Assembly: GCA_021297895.1 (NCBI GenBank)
Contig: JAJTHN010000016.1
Location: 1 to 64,000 of the forward strand
Source of the DNA: Phycisphaeraceae bacterium
GTDB lineage: Bacteria > Planctomycetota > Phycisphaerae > Phycisphaerales > UBA1924
Direction: 5' to 3'
Length of the DNA: 64,000 nt
Shown: positions 57,329-64,000 of the stretch, one piece after another
How positions within the stretch are numbered: the stretch's first letter is position 1
Layout: each line of letters starts with the position of its first letter
The notes under the pieces: generated by a model
The model's input: the letters and a program-made list of their open reading frames with translations, nothing else
Told to the model about the DNA's origin: nothing
The model's database searches: none
Position numbers and translations under genes: made by a program

Positions 57329-57362
57329 CGCTCAGGCTCAAAGGCGCTCGACCGCGTTCCAA

Positions 57363-58127
57363 TCAGCCCGCACGGGCGACGTTTGCCGACGGCTCGGCCA
57401 TGCCGAGCGAGTGACGCACCGCGCCCTCGGCGAGCAGCGTCACAGCGTCATACACCGGGATCGGTGAGTTCTCCGCCGTCACGAGCAGTGGTGCTTCAGA
57501 ACACCCAAGGATCACGCCCTCGGCACCGCGATCGGCGAGGCGGGCGATCGCGTCGAGCATGACCTGCCGACTCTGGGCCCGAACTGTGCCGTGAACCAGC
57601 TCGCGGAAGATGATGCCGTCGATCTCGCTCGCGTCGCTGGCAGTGGGGGAGACGACCTTGATCCCGCGCAGACCAAGGAGCGTCTGGTACGTGGCGCCGA
57701 ACATCACCTTGACCGTGCCGATGAGCCCGACGCAGCGGCGCTGATCGTTCACCACCGCGGACGTGACCAGGTCCGTCATGTTCAGCCACGGGATGGGCGA
57801 TCCGACCTCGGCGTTGTGCACGGCAAACTGCATCACGTTGTCGGGAGTGATGACGAACTCCGCGCCCGCCGCGGCCAGTGCCCGCGCCGATCGCCGGAGC
57901 ATGTCCGCGACCGTCTGCCAGTCGTCACGCATCGCCGCGGCGACATACTGCTCGAACGGCTCGTTGTGCAGCGTCACGCGCGGGTGGCCCGTGTCGCCGA
58001 TGAGGGTGTGGCAGTACCGGTGCAGCTCGCGATAGCAGAACACCGAACCTTCCGGGCTGACGGCCGCGATGCCGATGTGCTTGGCCACGTTCACACTCCG
58101 CGTCACGCGCAGGCCGCAGGCCCGCAC
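57363..58127 (-). CDS. Aspartate/glutamate racemase family protein
   Basis: The 254-residue protein has the two-domain racemase fold. The second-site motif GVILGCSEAPLL retains its Cys and matches GC[TS]E. At the first site, where Cys-Asn-Thr is usual, the sequence reads FVITPDNVMQFA. The family includes aspartate, glutamate and hydantoin racemases and some enzymes with Thr or Ser in the first position. The missing first Cys means a two-Cys mechanism is unlikely, so substrate and activity are open. It is convergent with the rhodanese gene and divergent from the HscB gene. GTG at 58088 is an alternative start. Confidence 0.75.
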   Translation of the reverse strand: MRACGLRVTRSVNVAKHIGIAAVSPEGSVFCYRELHRYCHTLIGDTGHPRVTLHNEPFEQYVAAAMRDDWQTVADMLRRSARALAAAGAEFVITPDNVMQFAVHNAEVGSPIPWLNMTDLVTSAVVNDQRRCVGLIGTVKVMFGATYQTLLGLRGIKVVSPTASDASEIDGIIFRELVHGTVRAQSRQVMLDAIARLADRGAEGVILGCSEAPLLVTAENSPIPVYDAVTLLAEGAVRHSLGMAEPSANVARAG

Positions 58128-58223
58128 ATCGTGGTTCTCCGTTCGCGACGCACCAATCCCCGGCGGACTTTCGCCGACGATGACCGTCGCATTCTCGGCT
58201 ATGGTAACAGTTCCGAAGGTCCT

Positions 58224-58808
58224 GTGTCGGCCTATTCGTCCCTTTCGGAGATCGCGTTCTTGTCGATCGGCGACTCATTTTCAGTTCTCGGGCTTCCGCG
58301 TCGTTATGACCTGGACCGGACTCGGATCGAACGGGCCTATCTCGCCCGGGCCGCGCTCGTGCATCCGGACCATGCCGACGGGAACGACACGGATCCGGAC
58401 GCCTTTCTTGCCGCGGCAGAGTTGAACCGAGCCCGCGAAACGCTGCTGAACCCCGAAACCCGTGCCGAGGAGCTCCTTGCGCTCCTCGGTGGCCCGGCAA
58501 AGAACCAGGACCGCTCCCTGCCCGATGGCTTCCTCATGGACCTCATGCAGGTTCGTGAGGAGATCGACGCCGGCGTGGCGGCAGGGGATCGGGCTTCGGT
58601 CGAGGCTCACCTACGTGCCGCGGCTGCTCGACGCGATCGGCACATCGCCGAGGTTGCTCGGCTGTTCGCCGCGAGTACGGGCGAACGAGGGTCTCTCGCA
58701 CTGATCCGTCAGGAACTCAACGCCTGGCGGTACATCGAACGCCTCATCGAACAGGTTCGCGAGGCTTTCGATGCTCGCGTTGCCGTACAGAAGAACGCAC
58801 CGCCCTGA
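58224..58808 (+). CDS. hscB: HscB-like J-domain co-chaperone
   Basis: The 194-residue protein opens with a J-like domain: FSVLGLPRRYDLD, then RAYLARAALVHPDHAD carrying the HPD motif. A helical C-terminal domain follows with LLALLGGP, PDGFLMDLMQVREEI and more. This arrangement is HscB, which delivers IscU to HscA for iron-sulfur assembly. The GTG at 58224 is chosen because the domain starts about 15 residues later; a TTG at 58260 is an alternative. The stop overlaps the next start (TGATG). No isc genes are adjacent. Confidence 0.78.
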   Translation: MSAYSSLSEIAFLSIGDSFSVLGLPRRYDLDRTRIERAYLARAALVHPDHADGNDTDPDAFLAAAELNRARETLLNPETRAEELLALLGGPAKNQDRSLPDGFLMDLMQVREEIDAGVAAGDRASVEAHLRAAAARRDRHIAEVARLFAASTGERGSLALIRQELNAWRYIERLIEQVREAFDARVAVQKNAPP

Positions 58809-60100
58809 TGCTCACCGTCCTGCTCATCCTGTCCTTCCCCGCGCTGCTGATCGTTTCGGCGTACTGCTCCGCCATGGAGACGGCGCTGTTTTCGCTGTCG
58901 TTCCACGATCGCCTGCGCGTTCGCAAGCTCTCGCCATCAGCCGCCGCGGCGGTCACTCGCCTGCTCGCTCAGCCGCGGGCGCTGCTGGTCACGCTGATCT
59001 TCCTGAACACCCTGGTCAACACGCTGTACTTCTCGCTCTCCTCGCTCGTCCTGCTCGGAGCGGAGAACCCAGTTGTCGGCATCGTGATCAACATCATCAA
59101 CCTCGTCGCGCTCACGGTGGTCGCGGAGGTTGTCAGCAAGATGCTCGCCGGTCGGCTGCGCGTCGAACTTGCCGTGATGCTGGCCTCGAGCGTGGCCCGT
59201 CTCTTCGACCTGCTCGGGCCTGTGCGGGTGTTCCTTGATCGCGGCATTCTCGCCCCGTTGGTACGTGTCGTCGTTCCCCAGAAAGCCGAGGGCACGCAGC
59301 TTACGGAAGATGAACTCAGCCAGCTCCTTAGCCTCGGCCGCGAGCAAGGTGCGATCGATGCCGATGAGGTGCGTGCGCTGCGACAGGTCATCGCCTTCGG
59401 TCAGCGTCGCGTGCGCGACGTGATGACGCCGCGCGTCGAGATGACCTGGATCAACGACCGAGCAACGGCTGATCAAGTCCGGGAGGTGGTCGCACGAACG
59501 CGCCTGACACGTATCCCCGTCATGCCCGCCGGCAGCGAAGAACTCAACGAGCGGGTTCTGGGGCTGCTCAACACCAAGCGGCATCTCGCACGGCTCGCGC
59601 GCAACGCCGCGGCGTTGATGAGCGAATCGATCGACCCTGTTCGCTTCGTTCCCGAGCATGCGACACTCGACAAACTGCTCGAGAACTTCCGTAAAGACCC
59701 GACCAAGGTCGCGCTGGTCGTCAACGAGCTCGGTGATGTCGTCGGTGTTGTCAGCGTGCAGGACATCGCCGCCCGCCTGGTCGCGGAAATCGCGGCGGTC
59801 GATGGCTCGGCCGAGCAGGATGCGCGGATCGAGATGGTCGGTCTCGGTGTCTGGGAGGTCTCCGGCAGGCTGTCCGCACGAGACTGGGCCGACATGTTCC
59901 GCCTGCGCTTTGACTCCCGTGCTTCGACGGTCGCCGGCCTGGTCACGATGCGGCTCGGTCGGATCGCGCGCGTGGGCGACACGGTGCGCATCGGAAATGT
60001 GCTTCTGGAGGTCCGCACACTCGACGGTCGTGTACCCGAGCGCATCGCGGTCAGCATCGTGCATGATCCCGATCAGGGTCCCTCGGAGCGCCGAACATGA
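58808..60100 (+). CDS. CNNM/CorC-type (HlyC) CBS membrane protein, first copy
   Basis: The 430-residue protein belongs to the DUF21-CBS-CorC_HlyC group linked to magnesium and cobalt transport or regulation. An N-terminal DUF21 domain with three or four helices starts at FPALLIVSAYCSAMETALFSLS. Two CBS domains follow: RRVRDVMTPRVEMTWI and the PTKVALVVNELGDVVGVVSVQDI segment. A C-terminal CorC_HlyC domain ends with LVTMRLGRI. Its ATG overlaps the hscB stop, and its stop overlaps the next gene's ATG (ATGA). The three genes are a coupled operon. Confidence 0.9.
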   Translation: MLTVLLILSFPALLIVSAYCSAMETALFSLSFHDRLRVRKLSPSAAAAVTRLLAQPRALLVTLIFLNTLVNTLYFSLSSLVLLGAENPVVGIVINIINLVALTVVAEVVSKMLAGRLRVELAVMLASSVARLFDLLGPVRVFLDRGILAPLVRVVVPQKAEGTQLTEDELSQLLSLGREQGAIDADEVRALRQVIAFGQRRVRDVMTPRVEMTWINDRATADQVREVVARTRLTRIPVMPAGSEELNERVLGLLNTKRHLARLARNAAALMSESIDPVRFVPEHATLDKLLENFRKDPTKVALVVNELGDVVGVVSVQDIAARLVAEIAAVDGSAEQDARIEMVGLGVWEVSGRLSARDWADMFRLRFDSRASTVAGLVTMRLGRIARVGDTVRIGNVLLEVRTLDGRVPERIAVSIVHDPDQGPSERRT

Positions 60101-61095
60101 GTTCAACGCTCGAGTACATCGGCTGGGCGCTCGTCGCAACCTCCGGGATCGTGGGCAGCTTCCTTTGCTCCGGTTCGGAGATGGGCTTGTACAGCGTCAA
60201 TCGTGTGCGGCTCAAGCTCGCCGCGGAGCGGGGAACGGCTCTCTCTCGGGCGACGGGCTCGATCCTTCAGAAGGAGATCGACAACCCGTCCCGCGTGCTT
60301 GCGACGTGCCTGGTCTTCAACAACGTCTCCAACAACTTCATCAACCTCGGGCTGACGGCGATTCTCCAACTTGCCGGGTTCACGGAGCTGGCGATTCTGG
60401 TGCTGGGGGCCGCAATTATCGGACCGGTTCTCTTCGTCCTCTGCGACACCCTGCCCAAGGAGGTTTTCCGAGCCGAGGCTGATCGCATCATGTACGCCGT
60501 GGCGCCCGTACTGCGTACGGGCCGCGTTCTCCTGACCTGGACCCTTGCTCTGCCGGTCATTGAGGCCGCCGCACGCCTCTGCGAGCGACTCGTTCCGGTC
60601 GGCAGCACACCGGTGAATCAGTCCTCGCGCCAGCGCATCGCCGAACTGCTCAAAGAAGGCGCCCGCCACGGCGTGATCAGCGAGTCACAAGTCTCGCTCC
60701 TTGATCGTGCCCTGGCACTCCGCGAAACCACCGTCGGCGACGAGGCGGTCCCCTGGCATCGAGTACGCACCCTCGGCGCGGACTGGCCCGTTCAACGCAT
60801 CAACGACGTCCTCGCGGCGTTCCCGTACTCGCGATTCCCCGTCACCGACGCACGCGGCAACCTCGTGGGCATCGTGGCCCACTTGGACCTCGTGCTCAAC
60901 CCCGGCCGAACGCCGCGGGAACTCGCCAGCCCCGCGGTCACCATCTCGATCTCCACGAGTGTCCGCGAGGCCCTCGCGGCGATGCGGGCCAGTTCCGCCC
61001 GCCTGGCCGTCGTGATCGATCGCTCAAAGCCCGTCGGCATCGTCACGTTTAAGGACTTGGTCGAGCCGTTGACCGGCGAGCTGGGGGAGTGGTAG
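60097..61095 (+). CDS. CNNM/CorC-type CBS membrane protein, second copy
   Basis: The 332-residue protein is a paralogue of the previous one: DUF21 (about 10-150, GSEMGLYSVNRVRLK) and CBS motifs (FPVTDARGNLVGIVAHLDL and RLAVVIDRSKPVGIVTFKDL). A shorter C terminus lacks the CorC_HlyC domain. The ATGA overlap with the first copy suggests the two are made in fixed ratio and may form a complex. It is followed by 129 bp before nuoD. Confidence 0.88.
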   Translation: MSSTLEYIGWALVATSGIVGSFLCSGSEMGLYSVNRVRLKLAAERGTALSRATGSILQKEIDNPSRVLATCLVFNNVSNNFINLGLTAILQLAGFTELAILVLGAAIIGPVLFVLCDTLPKEVFRAEADRIMYAVAPVLRTGRVLLTWTLALPVIEAAARLCERLVPVGSTPVNQSSRQRIAELLKEGARHGVISESQVSLLDRALALRETTVGDEAVPWHRVRTLGADWPVQRINDVLAAFPYSRFPVTDARGNLVGIVAHLDLVLNPGRTPRELASPAVTISISTSVREALAAMRASSARLAVVIDRSKPVGIVTFKDLVEPLTGELGEW

Positions 61096-61224
61096 TTCGG
61101 AGCCGCCCCGGCCTACCGCCCATGACGGTAGCGAGACCCGACGGGCCGTGCGTACGCTGTTCGTTCATGAGCCGGTCGAGCGAGACCACCTTCGCCGATC
61201 CCGGCCCGTAACTGGGAGCACAGG

Positions 61225-62511
61225 ATGCCGTTTACGCTCAAGCCGGATGAGGGGTACGACGTCGATGTCGAGAAGATCGACTACATCAAGAAGCACGTTG
61301 ACACCGGTGAACGCTGGGTACTGAACTTCGGCCCGCAGCACCCCGCCACGCATACGACGCTCCGTCTGGTCCTTGAGATCGACGGCGAGCGAATCGTGCG
61401 TTGTACGCCGCACATCGGGTATCTGCACTCGGGCTTCGAGAAGCTCGCCGAGCACTTGGACTACAACCAGTACGTCACCATCGTTTCGCGGATGGACTAC
61501 CTCTCGCCCATCTGCAACGACATCGCCTGGCACCACGCCGTCGAGCATCTGTTCGACATCGACATCACGCCCCGGTGCAAGGTGCTGCGGACGATCATGT
61601 TCGAGTTTGGCCGCGTGCAGAATCACCTGCTGTGCGTTGGCGCGGCGGGGCTGGACCTCGGCGCGTTCACCGCGTTCATCTACGGCTTCAACGCCCGCGA
61701 GAGCATCTACGACCTCTGCGATTATGTCTCGGGCCAGCGGTATCACCCCGACTGGACACGCGTTGGCGGTCTGATGCAGGACCTGCCCGATACCCAGAAG
61801 TTCGTCGGCTTGTGCAAGCGATCGCTCCAGGACTGCTGGCAGACGGTCAAGGAGATGGACGGCCTGCTGAGCCGGAACCGCATCTTCATGGACCGCACGC
61901 AGGACATCGGCGTCATCACCAAGGCCGAGGCCATCGACTGGTCGCTGACCGGCCCGTGCGCCCGAGCCAGCGGCGTGCGGCGCGACCTGCGAAAGGACGC
62001 CCCGTACCTCTGCTACAAGGACAACTGGGACAACCAGGGTGCCGAGGCCGTCAAGTTCCAGGTTCCCATCGCCGAGGCCGGCGACTGCTACTCACGATTC
62101 CTCGTCAGGGTTGAGGAGATCAAGCAGTCGCTCCGGATCATCGAGCAGCTCGTGGACAAAATCCCCGAAGGCCCCATCGACACGTTCAGCGATGCCAAGA
62201 TGGTCAAGCCGCCCAAGAGCGAGGTCTACGGCTCCATCGAGGGCCTGATTCAGCACTTCGAGTTGATCATGTCCAACCGCGGCTGGAAGGCTCCGGTCGC
62301 CGAGGCCTATGCGGCCGTCGAGAGCCCCAATGGTGAGCTCGGCTACCTCATCGTCGCCGATGGCTCGCCACGCGCGTTCCGCGTGAAGGTCCGGCCGCCC
62401 GTGTTCATCAACTACTCGGCCATGGCCAAGATGACCGAGGGCTACATGGTCAGCGATGTCGTCGCGATCCTCGGCTCGATCAACGTCGTCGCCGCGGAGC
62501 TCGACCGGTAG
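61225..62511 (+). CDS. nuoD: NADH-quinone oxidoreductase subunit D (solitary)
   Basis: The 428-residue subunit is the 49-kDa quinone-site protein of complex I. Motifs are NFGPQHPATHTTLRLVLE, HIGYLHSGFEKLAE, YSRFLVRVEEIKQSL and GELGYLIVADGSPRAFRVK. The residues that line the quinone pocket (His in QHPATH and Tyr in YLxxG-type segments) are present. ATG 61225 has GGGAG 10 nt upstream. nuoABC and nuoE-N are not nearby, which is unusual for nuoD. A strong terminator follows 36 bp after the stop. A 14-codon frame at 61166 is a possible upstream leader but is unsupported. Confidence 0.96.
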   Translation: MPFTLKPDEGYDVDVEKIDYIKKHVDTGERWVLNFGPQHPATHTTLRLVLEIDGERIVRCTPHIGYLHSGFEKLAEHLDYNQYVTIVSRMDYLSPICNDIAWHHAVEHLFDIDITPRCKVLRTIMFEFGRVQNHLLCVGAAGLDLGAFTAFIYGFNARESIYDLCDYVSGQRYHPDWTRVGGLMQDLPDTQKFVGLCKRSLQDCWQTVKEMDGLLSRNRIFMDRTQDIGVITKAEAIDWSLTGPCARASGVRRDLRKDAPYLCYKDNWDNQGAEAVKFQVPIAEAGDCYSRFLVRVEEIKQSLRIIEQLVDKIPEGPIDTFSDAKMVKPPKSEVYGSIEGLIQHFELIMSNRGWKAPVAEAYAAVESPNGELGYLIVADGSPRAFRVKVRPPVFINYSAMAKMTEGYMVSDVVAILGSINVVAAELDR

Positions 62512-62547
62512 TTCGTTGGACGCAGGCAGAGTCCCCCACAAAGGCAG

Positions 62548-62580
62548 AAACGCCCGAGGAGTCTCCTCGGGCGTTTTTCT
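62548..62580 (+). terminator. Intrinsic terminator of nuoD
   Basis: AAACGCCCGAGGA pairs with TCCTCGGGCGTTT across the loop GTC (62561-62563). The stem runs straight into TTTTTCTTT. The stem is 13 bp with no mismatch, the clearest terminator in the window. Confidence 0.9.
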
Positions 62581-62627
62581 TTCCGCGTCATTCGCCGACG
62601 CCGATCGACCGTCCGAACGGCTCGATT

Positions 62628-63194
62628 CTAGCTGATCAGACCCTTGATCTTTCCCATCCGCCGGGCTGTGCTGTAGCGGTTGAGCGAGTCCTCGATGATC
62701 GCGTGCGCGGCCTCCGGCGGCATGATCTCATCGACGCTCACACTCTTGCCCTCGAGGCTCTTGTAGTCATTGAAGAACCGCCGCAGAAGCTTGAAGATGT
62801 GTGACGGGAAGTTGCTCGCGGTCTTGAACTCGTTGTAGATCGGATCCTGCACCAGCACGGCGATCACCTTGTGGTCGGCCTCACCCTGATCCACCATGCT
62901 CATCAGCCCGACCGCCCGCGCATCGACAAGCGTCAGCGGCGGGATCTCCTCCGTGCAGTACACCAGCACATCCATCGGGTCGTCGTCCTCGGCAAGTGTC
63001 TGCGGAATGAACCCATAGTTCGCCGGATAGAAGACCGCCGAGGAAAGAACCCGGTCGAGCTTGAGCAGGCCGGAGCCCTTGTCGAGTTCGAACTTGAGAT
63101 TGCCGCCCTTGGGAATCTCGATCACCGCCTTGAAGTACTCGGGAAGCGGGCGATTTTCAACAGTCGGCGTGATGTCGTGCCAGGGATGAACCAT
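62628..63194 (-). CDS. ppa: Inorganic pyrophosphatase, family I
   Basis: The 188-residue enzyme hydrolyses pyrophosphate. Family I motifs are FYPANYGFIPQTLAEDDDPMDVLVY, of which DDDPMDVLVY holds the metal-binding aspartates, and DHKVIAVLVQD. The N terminus has KFELDKGSGLLKLDR. ATG 63194 is taken because TATGTT lies 5 nt upstream and the fold begins there; a frame extending 44 codons upstream is not coding-like. It is convergent with nuoD. Length is slightly over the 175 usual for bacteria. Confidence 0.94.
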   Translation of the reverse strand: MVHPWHDITPTVENRPLPEYFKAVIEIPKGGNLKFELDKGSGLLKLDRVLSSAVFYPANYGFIPQTLAEDDDPMDVLVYCTEEIPPLTLVDARAVGLMSMVDQGEADHKVIAVLVQDPIYNEFKTASNFPSHIFKLLRRFFNDYKSLEGKSVSVDEIMPPEAAHAIIEDSLNRYSTARRMGKIKGLIS

Positions 63195-63551
63195 GCGGGA
63201 ACATAGCCCGCCCAAGCCCGCTTGCGCACAACTCCGGAATCCACCGTCGCCCGCGGCAAGCTTCGCCCTCCGCCATGCCGCGCAGGACTTGCCGCATGAA
63301 CCAAAAAATCCCCGCAATTGCGTCAAGTCGTCTTTCGGCGGGCCTGTACACCGGAATCCACTCCTTTATCGGCCCCTTTGCTTTTGATCGACTCCCCTCG
63401 GTGGGCGGCATTGAGCGCCGGTTGTTCTCCTGACTCAACTCCCGCCCTTTCCGTGCCGATCACCTTTCCATCGGGTTGGCACTTCGCACTCGCGGCGGAG
63501 GCCGTGCCTGCCCGCAGGCCCACCGTGCGGCCAAGATTGCAGGGAGCATTC
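63195..63551. other. Divergent intergenic region between ppa and the HDOD gene
   Basis: This gap of about 355 bp has no gene. It holds the ppa start signals at its left end and AGGGAG before the HDOD ATG at its right end. A few short inverted repeats (CCTGCCCGCAGG) are present, but none makes a recognised riboswitch or operator. Confidence 0.5.
63200..63205 (-). promoter_or_regulatory. -10 hexamer for a probable leaderless start
   Basis: TATGTT on the minus strand ends 5 nt before the ppa ATG. No Shine-Dalgarno sequence is present. Confidence 0.35.
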
Positions 63552-64000
63552 ATGAGCGTCGATATCGCCCAACGTGACCAGGCCGTGAACAACGCGATCC
63601 GTGAGATTTCGCACATCGCGACCCTTCCCGAGATCACGCTCAAGATCATCCAGCTCGTCGAAGATCCCACCAGCACCGCGCAGGATCTGCACAATGTCAT
63701 CGCGAAAGATCCGGCGCTCTGCACCCGCATCCTCAAGGTGGTCAACTCCGCGTTCTACGGCCTGCCCGGCCAGATCGGCTCGATCAATCGCGCCATCGTG
63801 CTTCTGGGCCTCAACGCCGTCAAGAACATCGCCATCGCCGCCTCGCTGAGCAAGCTCTTCAAGGGCGGTCAGCTTACCACCAGCTTCAGCGCCAAGGACC
63901 TGTGGACGCACTCGATCGGCGCTGGTGCCGCGAGCAAACTCATCGCCGAAAAGATGAAGCTCGGCCTGACGGATGAGGCCTTCCTCGCCGGGCTGATCCA
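63552..64000 (+). CDS. HDOD domain regulator, cut by window end
   Basis: The 149 visible codons form the start of an HDOD domain, a relative of HD phosphohydrolases that usually lacks catalytic metals and acts in signalling. Motifs are LPEITLKIIQLVEDP, DPALCTRILKVVNSAFYGLPG and IGSINRAIVLLGLNAVKNIA. The ATG at 63552 has AGGGAG 6 nt before it. No HD residue pair is seen in the visible part, as expected for HDOD. The C terminus and any attached domain (for example a response-regulator or GGDEF part) lie outside the window. Confidence 0.9.
   Translation, partial: MSVDIAQRDQAVNNAIREISHIATLPEITLKIIQLVEDPTSTAQDLHNVIAKDPALCTRILKVVNSAFYGLPGQIGSINRAIVLLGLNAVKNIAIAASLSKLFKGGQLTTSFSAKDLWTHSIGAGAASKLIAEKMKLGLTDEAFLAGLI

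Noticed and set aside
61166-61210. 14-codon leader peptide before nuoD
   Set aside because: It has no ribosome site or conserved pattern, and nuoD has its own Shine-Dalgarno sequence.
63195-63551. Riboswitch before the HDOD gene
   Set aside because: No known riboswitch core was recognised; only short generic inverted repeats are present.

Overview
The window is GC-rich, densely coded bacterial chromosome, most likely from a planctomycete of the Phycisphaerae type. This is inferred from several features. There is an N-methylated pseudopilin-like secreted protein, an RHS fragment carrying a dockerin-type calcium segment, long Ala/Pro-rich proteins, an FG-GAP protein, and an F-type ATPase cluster that lacks its F1 core genes. 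No phage, plasmid replication gene, transposase or CRISPR array was seen.

Layout. 1-2.8 kb is the only accessory-looking stretch. It holds an RHS fragment with an AT-richer, cysteine-rich tail. Beside it lies a 1.1-kb non-genic region with a 53-bp hairpin repeat at each end, a G-rich tract, 21-bp tandem repeats, an array of DNA palindromes on a strict 42-bp period, and a 16-bp tandem repeat. 2.8-20.5 kb carries a small membrane protein, a GH31 glucosidase, a DUF2325-like protein, an HpnE-type squalene-pathway oxidase, a secreted EEP-family phosphodiesterase/nuclease, a pseudopilin-like protein, an ABC ATPase, a TonB-like protein, an HpnB-like glycosyltransferase and a dicarboxylate/amino-acid symporter.

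20.5-31 kb holds a trehalose operon: a trehalose-phosphatase/GH15 fusion, then a membrane-anchored trehalose-6-phosphate synthase (translationally coupled), then a CaCA antiporter. It is followed by a transglutaminase-like protein, tRNA-Gly(TCC), an aquaporin and pgk. Compatible-solute turnover, ion exchange and water transport sit close together, which suggests osmotic adaptation. 31-38 kb is an alaS-atpZ-atpI-like-atpB-atpE-atpF-atpH cluster in which the genes for F1 alpha, gamma, beta and epsilon are missing. A 26-codon secreted or membrane micropeptide gene with its own terminator lies just upstream of alaS.

38-54 kb carries sthA with a coiled-coil membrane partner, holB, fliD-fliS, several secreted or membrane proteins (DUF3352-like, trypsin-like protease, FG-GAP propeller), an alpha/beta hydrolase and an RseP-type site-2 protease. 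55-64 kb holds a small thiol/redox group (DsbD-alpha-like, peroxiredoxin-like, cysteine-less rhodanese lipoprotein), a racemase-family protein, an overlapping hscB-CNNM-CNNM operon, a solitary nuoD, inorganic pyrophosphatase, and the start of an HDOD regulator cut by the window end.

Regulatory signals. Several genes have a TANNCT-like hexamer 5-7 nt before the start codon and no Shine-Dalgarno sequence, which suggests leaderless transcripts. Others have clear GGAG-type ribosome sites. Four hairpin terminators are well supported. Functions are assigned by reading motifs and family patterns; no database search was run.
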